From contig CAIWDQ010000546.1 of the NCBI GenBank assembly GCA_903911455.1, positions 1-5,603 of the forward strand: a stretch of 5,603 nucleotides of DNA. The letters run 5' to 3'. The first letter of the stretch is position 1. Each line of letters begins with the position of its first letter. A model generated the notes under the pieces. The model ran no database searches. It saw only the letters and a program-made list of their open reading frames with translations, and was not told the DNA's origin. Origin of the DNA: an uncultured bacterium. Its GTDB lineage: Bacteria; Bacteroidota; Bacteroidia; Bacteroidales; JACABE01. This document shows positions 1 through 5,603 of the stretch, one piece after another. Made by a program: the position numbers and the translations under genes.

Positions 1-17
1 AAGCATTCAGGCTTTTA
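1..17. terminator. Possible edge of a terminator hairpin (very weak)
   Basis: AAGC (1-4), a 6-base loop and GCTT (11-14), continuing into a short T-run on the plus strand. The stem is only 4 bp inside the window. ATTCAGGCTTTT at 5-16 would be the right arm of a longer hairpin if the matching arm lies to the left, outside the window. Such an element would lie just downstream of the gene ending at 41 and could end transcription from one or both sides. Confidence 0.2.
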
Positions 18-40
18 TGATGATTAATAAAGGACTTTTA

Positions 41-823
41 TTATTCTTTTATAAATTTAATATGCTTTAAATTCTTATCATCACTAATATTTATAAAATA
101 AACTCCTTTAGCAAAACTACTAATGTTAAGCTCAGTTTTCTCTTGGTTGATTGCTTGTTGTAATAATAATTGTCCTTCCATATTATAAATAGAAATAAGA
201 GTATTCTGTAAGTCTTTTTGATTCTGGAAATCCATGGTAATAATGTCTTTGGCAGGATTTGGATACGTTATTAGGATATTATTATTTAAGAGATTGTTCT
301 CAGCTATGCCTGTTGGTTTATTTCCGGCAAGTATAGCAGTATTAGGAGTGTTTTCGTAAGCAAAATCTTTATAGGTAATAATATAATTGCCTACTGTACC
401 TGTTACATATACTCTTATCCAACCATAATAAGTATTACTCCCAACTTTAAAACTAACACCAATATATCTGTCGGAATTAAGAGGGAAAGTAGTAGCACCA
501 CCCCAACCGGTTACAGCACAATCGCCTGCTCCGATAAAGTTACCGGTTGAACCGATTGAAGCATTTAATAACATTGGCAATGGTTCGTCCCAACCTGAAG
601 CAGCTGTGCCGACTGCAATAATATTACATTTATTTACATCATAAGTAATGTAATCACCGGTACCACCCACCGAAGTAATAGTAAATTCGACAGTACCATC
701 GTTATTAAGATCAATTGTAGCTGGTTGTCCATCTGTAATATCAGTGTAAACTATTGTAGCGTTCACTAAAGTTGAGGCTAAGATGAATGCAATACAAAGC
801 ATTCCAATTATAAGTCTTTTCAT
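41..823 (-). CDS. Secreted T9SS type A sorting domain-containing protein, function unknown
   Basis: This 260-residue protein begins with a Sec signal peptide (about residues 1-22: MKR, a hydrophobic core, then a likely cut after VNA). No lipobox cysteine follows. The mature part starts with a short beta-rich segment carrying DLNNDGTVEF (38-47), an acidic D-x-N-x-D-G loop resembling a calcium-binding motif. Residues 119-138 (RYIGVSFK...YYGWIRV) and 153-167 (DFAYENTPNTAILAG) match a pattern I know from secreted bacterial surface proteins, including PEP-CTERM proteins: 'lGvkF...hYGWirv...yAYE..pn.aI.aG'. Residues 184-260 form the T9SS type A C-terminal sorting domain: LITYPNPAKD, then ISIYNMEGQLL, then ISSFAKGVYFINI and a basic end. 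The signal peptide and tail together imply export across the inner membrane, then surface attachment or release by T9SS. Cys66 and Cys102 could form a disulfide (inference). No catalytic motif is seen. The start at 823 gives a complete signal peptide, and a good -7 box lies about 52 nt upstream. The gene is intact. Confidence 0.9.
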   Translation of the reverse strand: MKRLIIGMLCIAFILASTLVNATIVYTDITDGQPATIDLNNDGTVEFTITSVGGTGDYITYDVNKCNIIAVGTAASGWDEPLPMLLNASIGSTGNFIGAGDCAVTGWGGATTFPLNSDRYIGVSFKVGSNTYYGWIRVYVTGTVGNYIITYKDFAYENTPNTAILAGNKPTGIAENNLLNNNILITYPNPAKDIITMDFQNQKDLQNTLISIYNMEGQLLLQQAINQEKTELNISSFAKGVYFINISDDKNLKHIKFIKE

Positions 824-875
824 TTTGTGTGTATTTATGATTATGATTTGTTTAATAATATTTTTAATTAAGTTG

Positions 876-883
876 CAAAGATA
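876..883 (-). promoter_or_regulatory. Bacteroidota-type -7 promoter element of the T9SS protein gene
   Basis: Read on the minus strand this is TATCTTTG followed by C, an exact match to the Bacteroidota -7 consensus TAnnTTTG. It lies about 52 nt before the start codon at 823, implying a leader of roughly 45 nt. A -33 TTTG/TTG at the usual spacing is not clear; the nearest TTG is about 25 nt upstream of the box, which is too far. The leader is AT-rich with no Shine-Dalgarno sequence, as is common in this phylum. The box supports separate transcription from the upstream hydrolase gene. Confidence 0.6.
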
Positions 884-952
884 GTCTTTTTAATTATGCT
901 AAGCACTACAATTATTCTTTTAAGTTTTTCTGATTGTTCAAATGTTTGTTTT

Positions 953-979
953 AGATTGCTTCACTTCGTTCGCAATGAC
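953..979 (-). repeat. 27-bp palindromic intergenic repeat, solitary copy
   Basis: On the minus strand the element starts GTCATTGCG and ends AGCAATCT, with the arms ATTGC/GCAAT (972-976 and 955-959) flanking a 12-nt centre. It shares its end sequences and 27-bp length with the copies at 5045-5071 and 5351-5377; it matches the latter at 20 of 27 positions. It sits about 30 nt past the stop of the large hydrolase gene and is not followed by a T-run, so I do not call it a terminator. Similar GTCATTGCGA...GCAATCT elements are frequent between genes in many bacterial genomes (general knowledge). Confidence 0.7.
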
Positions 980-1009
980 GTTGTAATAGTTTTTAACTTT
1001 AAGTACTTC

Positions 1010-4000
1010 CTATCTTATAGTTACTTCATCAACAAACACCCATGCTTTTCCTCCTGCACCAGGGTCGCCTTCAGGGCACTTGTTGATATTCTTAGCAACT
1101 ATACTAATGTATTTCGCTTCCGTATTATTTAATGGAATTGAAATATCTTTAACAGGATCGCCTGCTATCTTTGCAATCTCTTCTTTGGTTAAAGTTGAAA
1201 TCTTCTTAAATTCTTTGCCATCAATTGAAGTATAAACTTCTATTTCTATAGGGAAGTAAATCCAGACACTTATTTGTTCGAGGAAACCAATAGTTATTGA
1301 TTGTAACTTTTGTTGCTTAAAGAGTTCAAAGGTAACATCCATATCATTGCCTTCGAAGCCTTGCCACTTGCCATCACCAAAGCTTTCCGAACCCTTTTCT
1401 CCATCATACAAACCATCTTTTCCGCCTGCATTATATTTAGTGTATTCATTTCGGTAAACTGCATTGGCAACATTTATACCAAACACAATATTCTTATCAA
1501 CAACATTACTTTGAAGCATCCCTTTTTTAAAGGCAAATGCTTTAATAATAGTTGCATTGGTAAACACTAAAGGAGTTTTATACAGCTTAGATTTAACAGT
1601 AGGTTCGCTGCCATCGGTAGTATAATAAATGTTAGCATCTTTAGTAGTACATGATATTATAATCTTTTTGGTAGTGTAATCCAAAGCCTTTTTATCAACA
1701 CTTATTATAGGATCACTAAGCTTTTCTGATACTAAATGATTATTCTTAAAATAATATCTTTGTGTGGCACCACTTATTTCAAGAAGTTTATAATTAGTAA
1801 ACAAACCATAGTCATTTACATTATAATTATAGCCAGCAGGTTGATGTTTTGGAGCAGTAGAAAACTCTCCCGGGCCTGACTGTCCTTCTATTTTAGTATG
1901 ATGTGGACCTAACATATTCTTCAACGAACCAAAGACCTTAACAGTAATAGCATTATCGTCTTCCTTAATATTATCAGTAATATCCAACTCATAAGGCTCT
2001 GTATAAATTATACCTGCCGACTTGCCGTTAACTAGAACATCCGCAACAGTTCCATTCCATTTATCCAGAGCAATTACAAAATGTTTATCTGTTTTATTAA
2101 TTTTATAAGTATTGGTATATGAAACACTGTTAGAATACATTTGCAGACCTTGATTCTTCCACGAACCCAATTCAATTTGCTTTTGTTTTACAATTTTAAA
2201 GCCTTTATCAATAGATTCCAAACCAAACATACCTATTATATATATAGCTTCGAGTTCAGAAAAGATAGTCATCTTATTGGCAACAATCTTTAGTTCATTA
2301 TTACCTTCTTTCAGATACTTACCAATATCATACAAGCCAAAATGTCTGTCGAGACAGGTTTCATTTGGGCGAGGTTCTACTGTAGTTCCATTCACCATAA
2401 GCTTCCACAAAGTAGTTTGCTCAACAGATGCTTGTATATTGGCAACATCTACACCTTTATCTATTTGCAAATGAAAAGTAGCTTCAAATCCTGAGTTCTC
2501 AGCAAACTTATTAGAATCAATGTAAGCAGTTTTGTACTGAGGATTAGCCCAGGGATCGCCCCCCTTCAAACCATAATGCTTATATATTTTATTGCCGGCA
2601 TTCACCACATAAATATCGTTCTCAGCAGTTCCATCATTAAACTTCAAATCACAATAGTCGAGAGTTAATGTATTTGCTTTAGTAATATCAGTCTTAATAT
2701 TATCAATAGGTTTGAGGATATTTATTTTGGTTTTATTCTTTTTCTTATTATTATCTGATGTAATATTAGTATTAATATAATCTACATAAAGCAATAAACT
2801 ACCACACTGAGGGATTTCAAAATCTAGCTCAACCTTTTTCCCATTTGTTGTTGCAGGATAAGGAATCATCTTACCTGTTGAAGCATCCATTTCAAAAGCT
2901 TCTAATCCATTAGCTTTTAATTTTCCTTTTGCCCAATAATCTTTACTAGTATTTGTTAATAATATAAGCTCTCCATCCTTAAGTATTCTCCTTTGGTGAA
3001 GTAGTTTACCTTTAGAATTATCAGCATTAATAATCCAAAAATCTTTATTATTAAATGAACCTATAGGTGTCCTTATAGAATAAGTATTTTCCCAAGTTTT
3101 AGGATATTGATACATTAGTTTCTCAATTTTATCCGTCGATACTCCATCAATAAATGCAGGGATAGATTTAAAAGTAACTTCTCCACCTTGTTTCATATAC
3201 ATTTCAAGTAGTTCAAAGGATCTGGATTCAATGTTTTCAAAGCCTGGAGGAATTACTATTCTATCATAAGCTCTTTCTCCTATGTAAAACTTACCATTCT
3301 CCACCTTGCCATAAGAAGCAATGTTCTTCTCTGAACCTAAATCATATTCTATCTGATAATTCTCCAGCTCATTTATAAAATCAGTAAATGATTTACCTAT
3401 CTCATCAAACCTTTTGTTCTTATCGTTTCTTGAAAAATACATCCAGGCAGTTGTGGTGGGTTCGAGGACCAGAACATTGTTGAGTTGCTTGCCTGATGAC
3501 ATTGCCATCGACATCCTTGCGGTGTAATCAACAATGTTTTTATAGTAATTCCACCAAGGTTCGTGTGCCGAAAACGACTGCGGATAATCTCTCTTGCGCC
3601 ATCCTTTTATAGTGGTAAACGACAAATGTTGAACAACGAAATTAATCCCTCCTGCAAACTGCCAGTCGGCGATGCGCTTCATATCCTGAAAGCTTAAAGC
3701 CCAGCTTGCACCTCCATAAGTCTCGCTCAATGTACGGGTTCTGCCCATCTGATTGGCAACGCTGGCAACTTCCCGTGGCATCCTTATGTTCCCAAACTGT
3801 GCATTCACCGATTCATCGTATTGATTAAACAAATCATCAATTCCGGGCATTCCTTCATATGCTTGCACCGACATAAAATCAGGAGTCATGGCTGGTGAAG
3901 GCCAGTCGTGCTCCAGATAATGGCCTGTAAATGTTAAGTTATGTGCTTTGCAATACTCTGAATATGGTTTGCTAAAGCCATCTATAAATAAATCTAAAAC

Positions 4001-4909
4001 AATAGCATAATAATCGTGCCTAACCTTCTTCCAATCTCCAATTTCATAGTTAAGCGAAGGCAAATTAAGCTTCAAATCATATCCCCAACGTTTATAAAAG
4101 GTATCAAACATAGCTGGAGTCCAGCAATTACGGTCAACGTATATGCCCGGTTCGTCGGTAAACACACCAGGGACTGTCTTGCCAAACTCATTGCTGACAA
4201 GCTTTTCATAACCAGTCATAATAATCTCATTAAACTTCTTAGTTACTTTAGGATTCAGTAAATCAACGTAAGTATTACCTGCAAACCAGGCCATCTTAGG
4301 ATAATATTCCTTCTCACAGAAATAATATTCCCCTTCCTTACCTAATTCTTGCTCATAATTATTGGTAATCTCCACAAACTTATCACCAATTCTTTTCAAA
4401 ATTACGAAATAAGTCTTATCCAACTTCTCAGGAAACTTCTTTGCAGAAGTAATTATGATACCAGACCCTTGATTGCTGGCTTCGGGCAACAAAGCTGGTA
4501 CATGTCCACCTGCATTCCCACTTGCATAAGTGTTTTCGTCATATATCCATATCTGCATCCCCAACGATTTCCCCTTATCAACAGCATATTTAAACAGCTT
4601 ATACCATCTGTCCGAAATAAACTCAGTAATCAAACCCGGACGCGCATGTATAAAGGCTCCACCTATCCCTTTAGCCTTATAATCAGTGAGTATCTCATCA
4701 ATCTGTTGCTCTGTAATATCGTCGTTCCACACATAAAAAGGTGCGGTGCGGTACTTGGCAGGAGGGTTTGCAAAGTTCTCTTGAAGCTCCTTTAAAGTAG
4801 TAAAGTTACTATTGAAATTCGTATCCTGAGCTGCCCCAACATTCATCATAAATGTAACTAATAGAATGCTTAAAGTCGCTATGATACTTGTGTTTTTATT
4901 TCTTTTCAT
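1010..4909 (-). CDS. GH106-like (alpha-L-rhamnosidase-type) multidomain glycoside hydrolase, exported
   Basis: Residue numbers count from the upstream ATG at 4942 (1310 aa). I prefer the ATG at 4909 (residue 12; 1299 aa) because it gives a normal signal peptide: KRNK, a hydrophobic core, a probable cut after VGAAQ. There is no lipobox. Residues 58-480 resemble GH106-type catalytic regions: NPPAKYRTAPFYVWN, GIGGAFIHARPGL (92-104), WIYDENTYASGNAGGH (132-147), FTDEPGI (261-267), TGHYLEHDW (339-347), LSETYGG (405-411). E264, E344 and E407 are candidate acid/base residues (inference). Residues about 485-620 look like a class I glutamine-amidotransferase-type domain, then a small beta-domain to about 720. 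An Asn/Lys-rich linker spans 721-755. Two galactose-binding/GH2-like beta-sandwiches follow (about 756-910 and 911-1055), then a chitobiase C-terminal-type domain (1075-1150, with IYYTTDGSEPT), then a discoidin/F5-8C-like domain (1155-1310). It probably cleaves rhamnosidic or related links in plant or algal glycans, in the periplasm; the substrate is not determinable here. There is no T9SS tail. The frame is intact, ending in TAG. Confidence 0.8.
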   Translation of the reverse strand: MKRNKNTSIIATLSILLVTFMMNVGAAQDTNFNSNFTTLKELQENFANPPAKYRTAPFYVWNDDITEQQIDEILTDYKAKGIGGAFIHARPGLITEFISDRWYKLFKYAVDKGKSLGMQIWIYDENTYASGNAGGHVPALLPEASNQGSGIIITSAKKFPEKLDKTYFVILKRIGDKFVEITNNYEQELGKEGEYYFCEKEYYPKMAWFAGNTYVDLLNPKVTKKFNEIIMTGYEKLVSNEFGKTVPGVFTDEPGIYVDRNCWTPAMFDTFYKRWGYDLKLNLPSLNYEIGDWKKVRHDYYAIVLDLFIDGFSKPYSEYCKAHNLTFTGHYLEHDWPSPAMTPDFMSVQAYEGMPGIDDLFNQYDESVNAQFGNIRMPREVASVANQMGRTRTLSETYGGASWALSFQDMKRIADWQFAGGINFVVQHLSFTTIKGWRKRDYPQSFSAHEPWWNYYKNIVDYTARMSMAMSSGKQLNNVLVLEPTTTAWMYFSRNDKNKRFDEIGKSFTDFINELENYQIEYDLGSEKNIASYGKVENGKFYIGERAYDRIVIPPGFENIESRSFELLEMYMKQGGEVTFKSIPAFIDGVSTDKIEKLMYQYPKTWENTYSIRTPIGSFNNKDFWIINADNSKGKLLHQRRILKDGELILLTNTSKDYWAKGKLKANGLEAFEMDASTGKMIPYPATTNGKKVELDFEIPQCGSLLLYVDYINTNITSDNNKKKNKTKINILKPIDNIKTDITKANTLTLDYCDLKFNDGTAENDIYVVNAGNKIYKHYGLKGGDPWANPQYKTAYIDSNKFAENSGFEATFHLQIDKGVDVANIQASVEQTTLWKLMVNGTTVEPRPNETCLDRHFGLYDIGKYLKEGNNELKIVANKMTIFSELEAIYIIGMFGLESIDKGFKIVKQKQIELGSWKNQGLQMYSNSVSYTNTYKINKTDKHFVIALDKWNGTVADVLVNGKSAGIIYTEPYELDITDNIKEDDNAITVKVFGSLKNMLGPHHTKIEGQSGPGEFSTAPKHQPAGYNYNVNDYGLFTNYKLLEISGATQRYYFKNNHLVSEKLSDPIISVDKKALDYTTKKIIISCTTKDANIYYTTDGSEPTVKSKLYKTPLVFTNATIIKAFAFKKGMLQSNVVDKNIVFGINVANAVYRNEYTKYNAGGKDGLYDGEKGSESFGDGKWQGFEGNDMDVTFELFKQQKLQSITIGFLEQISVWIYFPIEIEVYTSIDGKEFKKISTLTKEEIAKIAGDPVKDISIPLNNTEAKYISIVAKNINKCPEGDPGAGGKAWVFVDEVTIR

Positions 4910-4960
4910 AATAAAAGGATAAGTTGATTTAGTGTTTTTCATAATTCAGAATTCAGTCGG

Positions 4961-4968
4961 TAAAAGTA
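4961..4968 (-). promoter_or_regulatory. Candidate -7 element of the hydrolase gene (weak)
   Basis: On the minus strand this reads TACTTTTA, one base off the consensus TAnnTTTG (last base A instead of G). Its distance to the preferred start at 4909 is about 51 nt, nearly the same as the 52 nt between the good -7 box and the start of the downstream gene. Relative to the alternative start at 4942 it would leave a leader of only about 11 nt. No convincing -33 element is seen, and in AT-rich DNA such a match can arise by chance. Confidence 0.25.
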
Positions 4969-5044
4969 CATATAAATAATTAGTATAAGGATGTTTCTTG
5001 TGAATATTTTACACCGTGTTATGACAGTTTTAATTAACCACGTC

Positions 5045-5071
5045 GTCATTGCGGGCTTGACCCGCAATCTC
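5045..5071 (+). repeat. 27-bp palindromic intergenic repeat, CTTGA-loop type
   Basis: The element runs from GTCATT to AATCTC. Its core is a perfect 8-bp hairpin: ATTGCGGG (5048-5055), loop CTTGA (5056-5060), CCCGCAAT (5061-5068). The tandem array at 5095-5217 carries the same ends and loop in the opposite orientation, but with a different stem sequence. Translation of this stretch gives the 'VIAGLTRNLN' type of string that often produces false small-protein calls. Confidence 0.85.
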
Positions 5072-5094
5072 AATCTTTGTCTACATACGCAATT

Positions 5095-5217
5095 TTACCA
5101 CTTTCAGGGGATTCCGTGTCAAGCACGGAATGACATTACCACTTTCAGGGGATTCCGTGTCAAGTACGGAATGACTTTACCAATTTCTGGGGATTGTGGG
5201 TCTAGCCTGCAATGACG
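5095..5217 (-). repeat. Three tandem 41-bp units, each holding a palindromic repeat
   Basis: Units start at 5095, 5136 and 5177, an exact 41-bp period. Each has a TTACCA-containing spacer followed by one hairpin in reverse orientation to the 5045-5071 copy. Unit 1: ATTCCGTG (5111-5118), loop TCAAG, CACGGAAT (5124-5131), a perfect stem. Unit 2: the same at 5152-5172 except one G-T pair next to the loop. Unit 3 is more diverged: ATTGTGGG (5193-5200), loop TCTAG, CCTGCAAT (5206-5213), still paired on the plus strand with two wobble pairs. Units 1 and 2 are nearly identical, suggesting recent duplication. The period is not a multiple of three, which argues against coding. Confidence 0.9.
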
Positions 5218-5301
5218 CATAGACTATATAGTAGAACACAAAATAAATGTTGTCTTTAGTAAGTCCTGCACATTCGGAAGAAATCTATTAAATCAACTAT
5301 T

Positions 5302-5332
5302 GTCATTAATAGGAGGAACAGAGAGACAATCT
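5302..5332 (+). repeat. Decayed palindromic repeat, GGAAC type
   Basis: The stretch begins GTCATT, contains AGGAGGAAC in the middle and ends CAATCT, the pattern of the longer-centre members of this repeat family (the copy at 953-979 on the minus strand has GAACGAAG in the same place). The expected GC base after GTCATT is lost (AAT instead of GCG), so this looks like an old copy. It also lies inside a longer imperfect inverted repeat at 5291-5339. Confidence 0.5.
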
Positions 5333-5350
5333 ATTGATTAAAGTCGATTG

Positions 5351-5377
5351 AGATTGCTTTGCTTCACACATAATGAC
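5351..5377 (-). repeat. Decayed 27-bp palindromic repeat
   Basis: On the plus strand it starts AGATTGCTT and ends AATGAC, with the same length as the copy at 953-979 and identity at 20 of 27 positions. The right arm has drifted (ATAAT where the intact copy has GCAAT), so the hairpin is weakened. It faces the copy at 5302-5332 across 18 bases, forming an inverted pair. Confidence 0.6.
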
Positions 5378-5547
5378 TACATGGTGTTATTTCGATTAGT
5401 CTCATTAGTTTTGTAATTGGTTTTATTATGATTTGAATGTGTTTTATGTTGTTTGTTTTTACGTTTGTTAGTGCTGTTATTAATGATATAATAAGAGAAA
5501 ATTTGCGTAATCAATAGTGTCAGTATTTTATTTATAAAATAAAAAAT

Positions 5548-5603
5548 ATGATAAAATTAACATTAGACAGGATTAAATTAGGCATTATAAGCAATCGTAT
5601 ATA
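5548..5603 (+). CDS. Possible 5' end of a gene running off the right edge
   Basis: An ATG at 5548 opens a frame with no stop through the window end, giving 18 complete codons (MIKLTLDRIKLGIISNRI). The A-rich run just before the ATG resembles Bacteroidota start regions, and AAAATTTG at 5498-5505 is one base off the -7 consensus. Eighteen open codons in AT-rich DNA can easily occur by chance, and I do not recognise the peptide. If real, it would be transcribed divergently from the hydrolase gene. Confidence 0.28.
   Translation, partial: MIKLTLDRIKLGIISNRI

Larger units (their letters stand above)
4943..5547. other. Repeat-rich intergenic region upstream of the hydrolase gene
   Basis: About 600 bases with no credible gene. 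It holds the candidate hydrolase promoter (4961-4968), one palindromic repeat (5045-5071), a three-unit 41-bp tandem array of the same family (5095-5217), and two decayed copies facing each other (5302-5377). From 5378 to 5547 I see only AT-rich sequence, with an all-A/T perfect palindrome at 5524-5541 just before the possible start at 5548. No tRNA-like, riboswitch-like or insertion-sequence ends were recognised. Confidence 0.6.

Noticed and set aside
1001..1008. AAGTACTT perfect palindrome just after the hydrolase stop codon
   Set aside because: Only 8 bp with no loop and no T-run; expected by chance at this length and not a credible terminator or operator.
896..1132. Plus-strand open frame of 78 codons
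   Set aside because: It overlaps the palindromic repeat at 953-979 and then runs antisense into the 3' end of the hydrolase gene; no family resemblance.
1010..1720. Possible T9SS sorting tail on the hydrolase
   Set aside because: The C-terminus is a discoidin-like domain ending VFVDEVTIR, without the YPNP, IYN-G and L-G-Y motifs seen in the neighbouring protein.
4349..4795. Plus-strand open frame of 148 codons, and shorter ones at 1310-1570, 2277-2474 and 4016-4261
   Set aside because: All are antisense to conserved, well-recognised parts of the hydrolase and have no recognisable domain, start region or promoter.
4991..5215. Plus-strand open frame of 74 codons
   Set aside because: It is made almost entirely of the palindromic repeats; the 41-bp period shifts frame in each unit, so no repeated peptide is maintained.
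5095..5217. Possible CRISPR array
   Set aside because: The repeats are directly adjacent 41-bp units with near-identical sequence throughout; there are no unique spacers and no cas genes in the window.

Overview
The window looks like chromosomal DNA from an AT-rich member of the Bacteroidota. Three observations support this: a secreted protein ending in a type IX secretion (T9SS) type A sorting domain; a TAnnTTTG-type -7 promoter element (TATCTTTG) upstream of it; and AT-rich leaders without Shine-Dalgarno sequences. The exact genus cannot be read from the sequence.

Layout, left to right. Positions 41-823 (minus) encode a 260-residue exported protein of unknown function with a C-terminal T9SS sorting domain. 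Positions 824-1009 are a short intergenic gap holding its promoter and one 27-bp palindromic repeat. Positions 1010-4909 (minus; the start could also be 4942) encode a very large multidomain glycoside hydrolase. It has a GH106-like (alpha-L-rhamnosidase-type) catalytic region, a glutamine-amidotransferase-like domain, beta-sandwich/galactose-binding-like domains, a chitobiase C-terminal-type domain and a terminal discoidin-like domain. Positions 4943-5547 are non-coding and rich in short palindromic repeats: one copy at 5045-5071, three tandem 41-bp units at 5095-5217, and an inverted pair of decayed copies at 5302-5377. At the right edge a weak plus-strand reading frame starts at 5548 and leaves the window.

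Both main genes point leftwards, but a 186-bp gap with a separate promoter suggests independent transcription. The hydrolase has a cleavable signal peptide with neither a lipobox nor a T9SS tail, so a periplasmic location is inferred. The small protein should be exported through the outer membrane by T9SS. No SusC/SusD, regulator, sulfatase or second hydrolase is visible, so a polysaccharide utilization locus cannot be demonstrated here.

I see no undescribed multi-gene system. The most noteworthy non-coding signal is the repeat family. Its ends (GTCATT...AATC) are shared, while the stem sequence differs between copies with compensating changes, which indicates that a hairpin is maintained.
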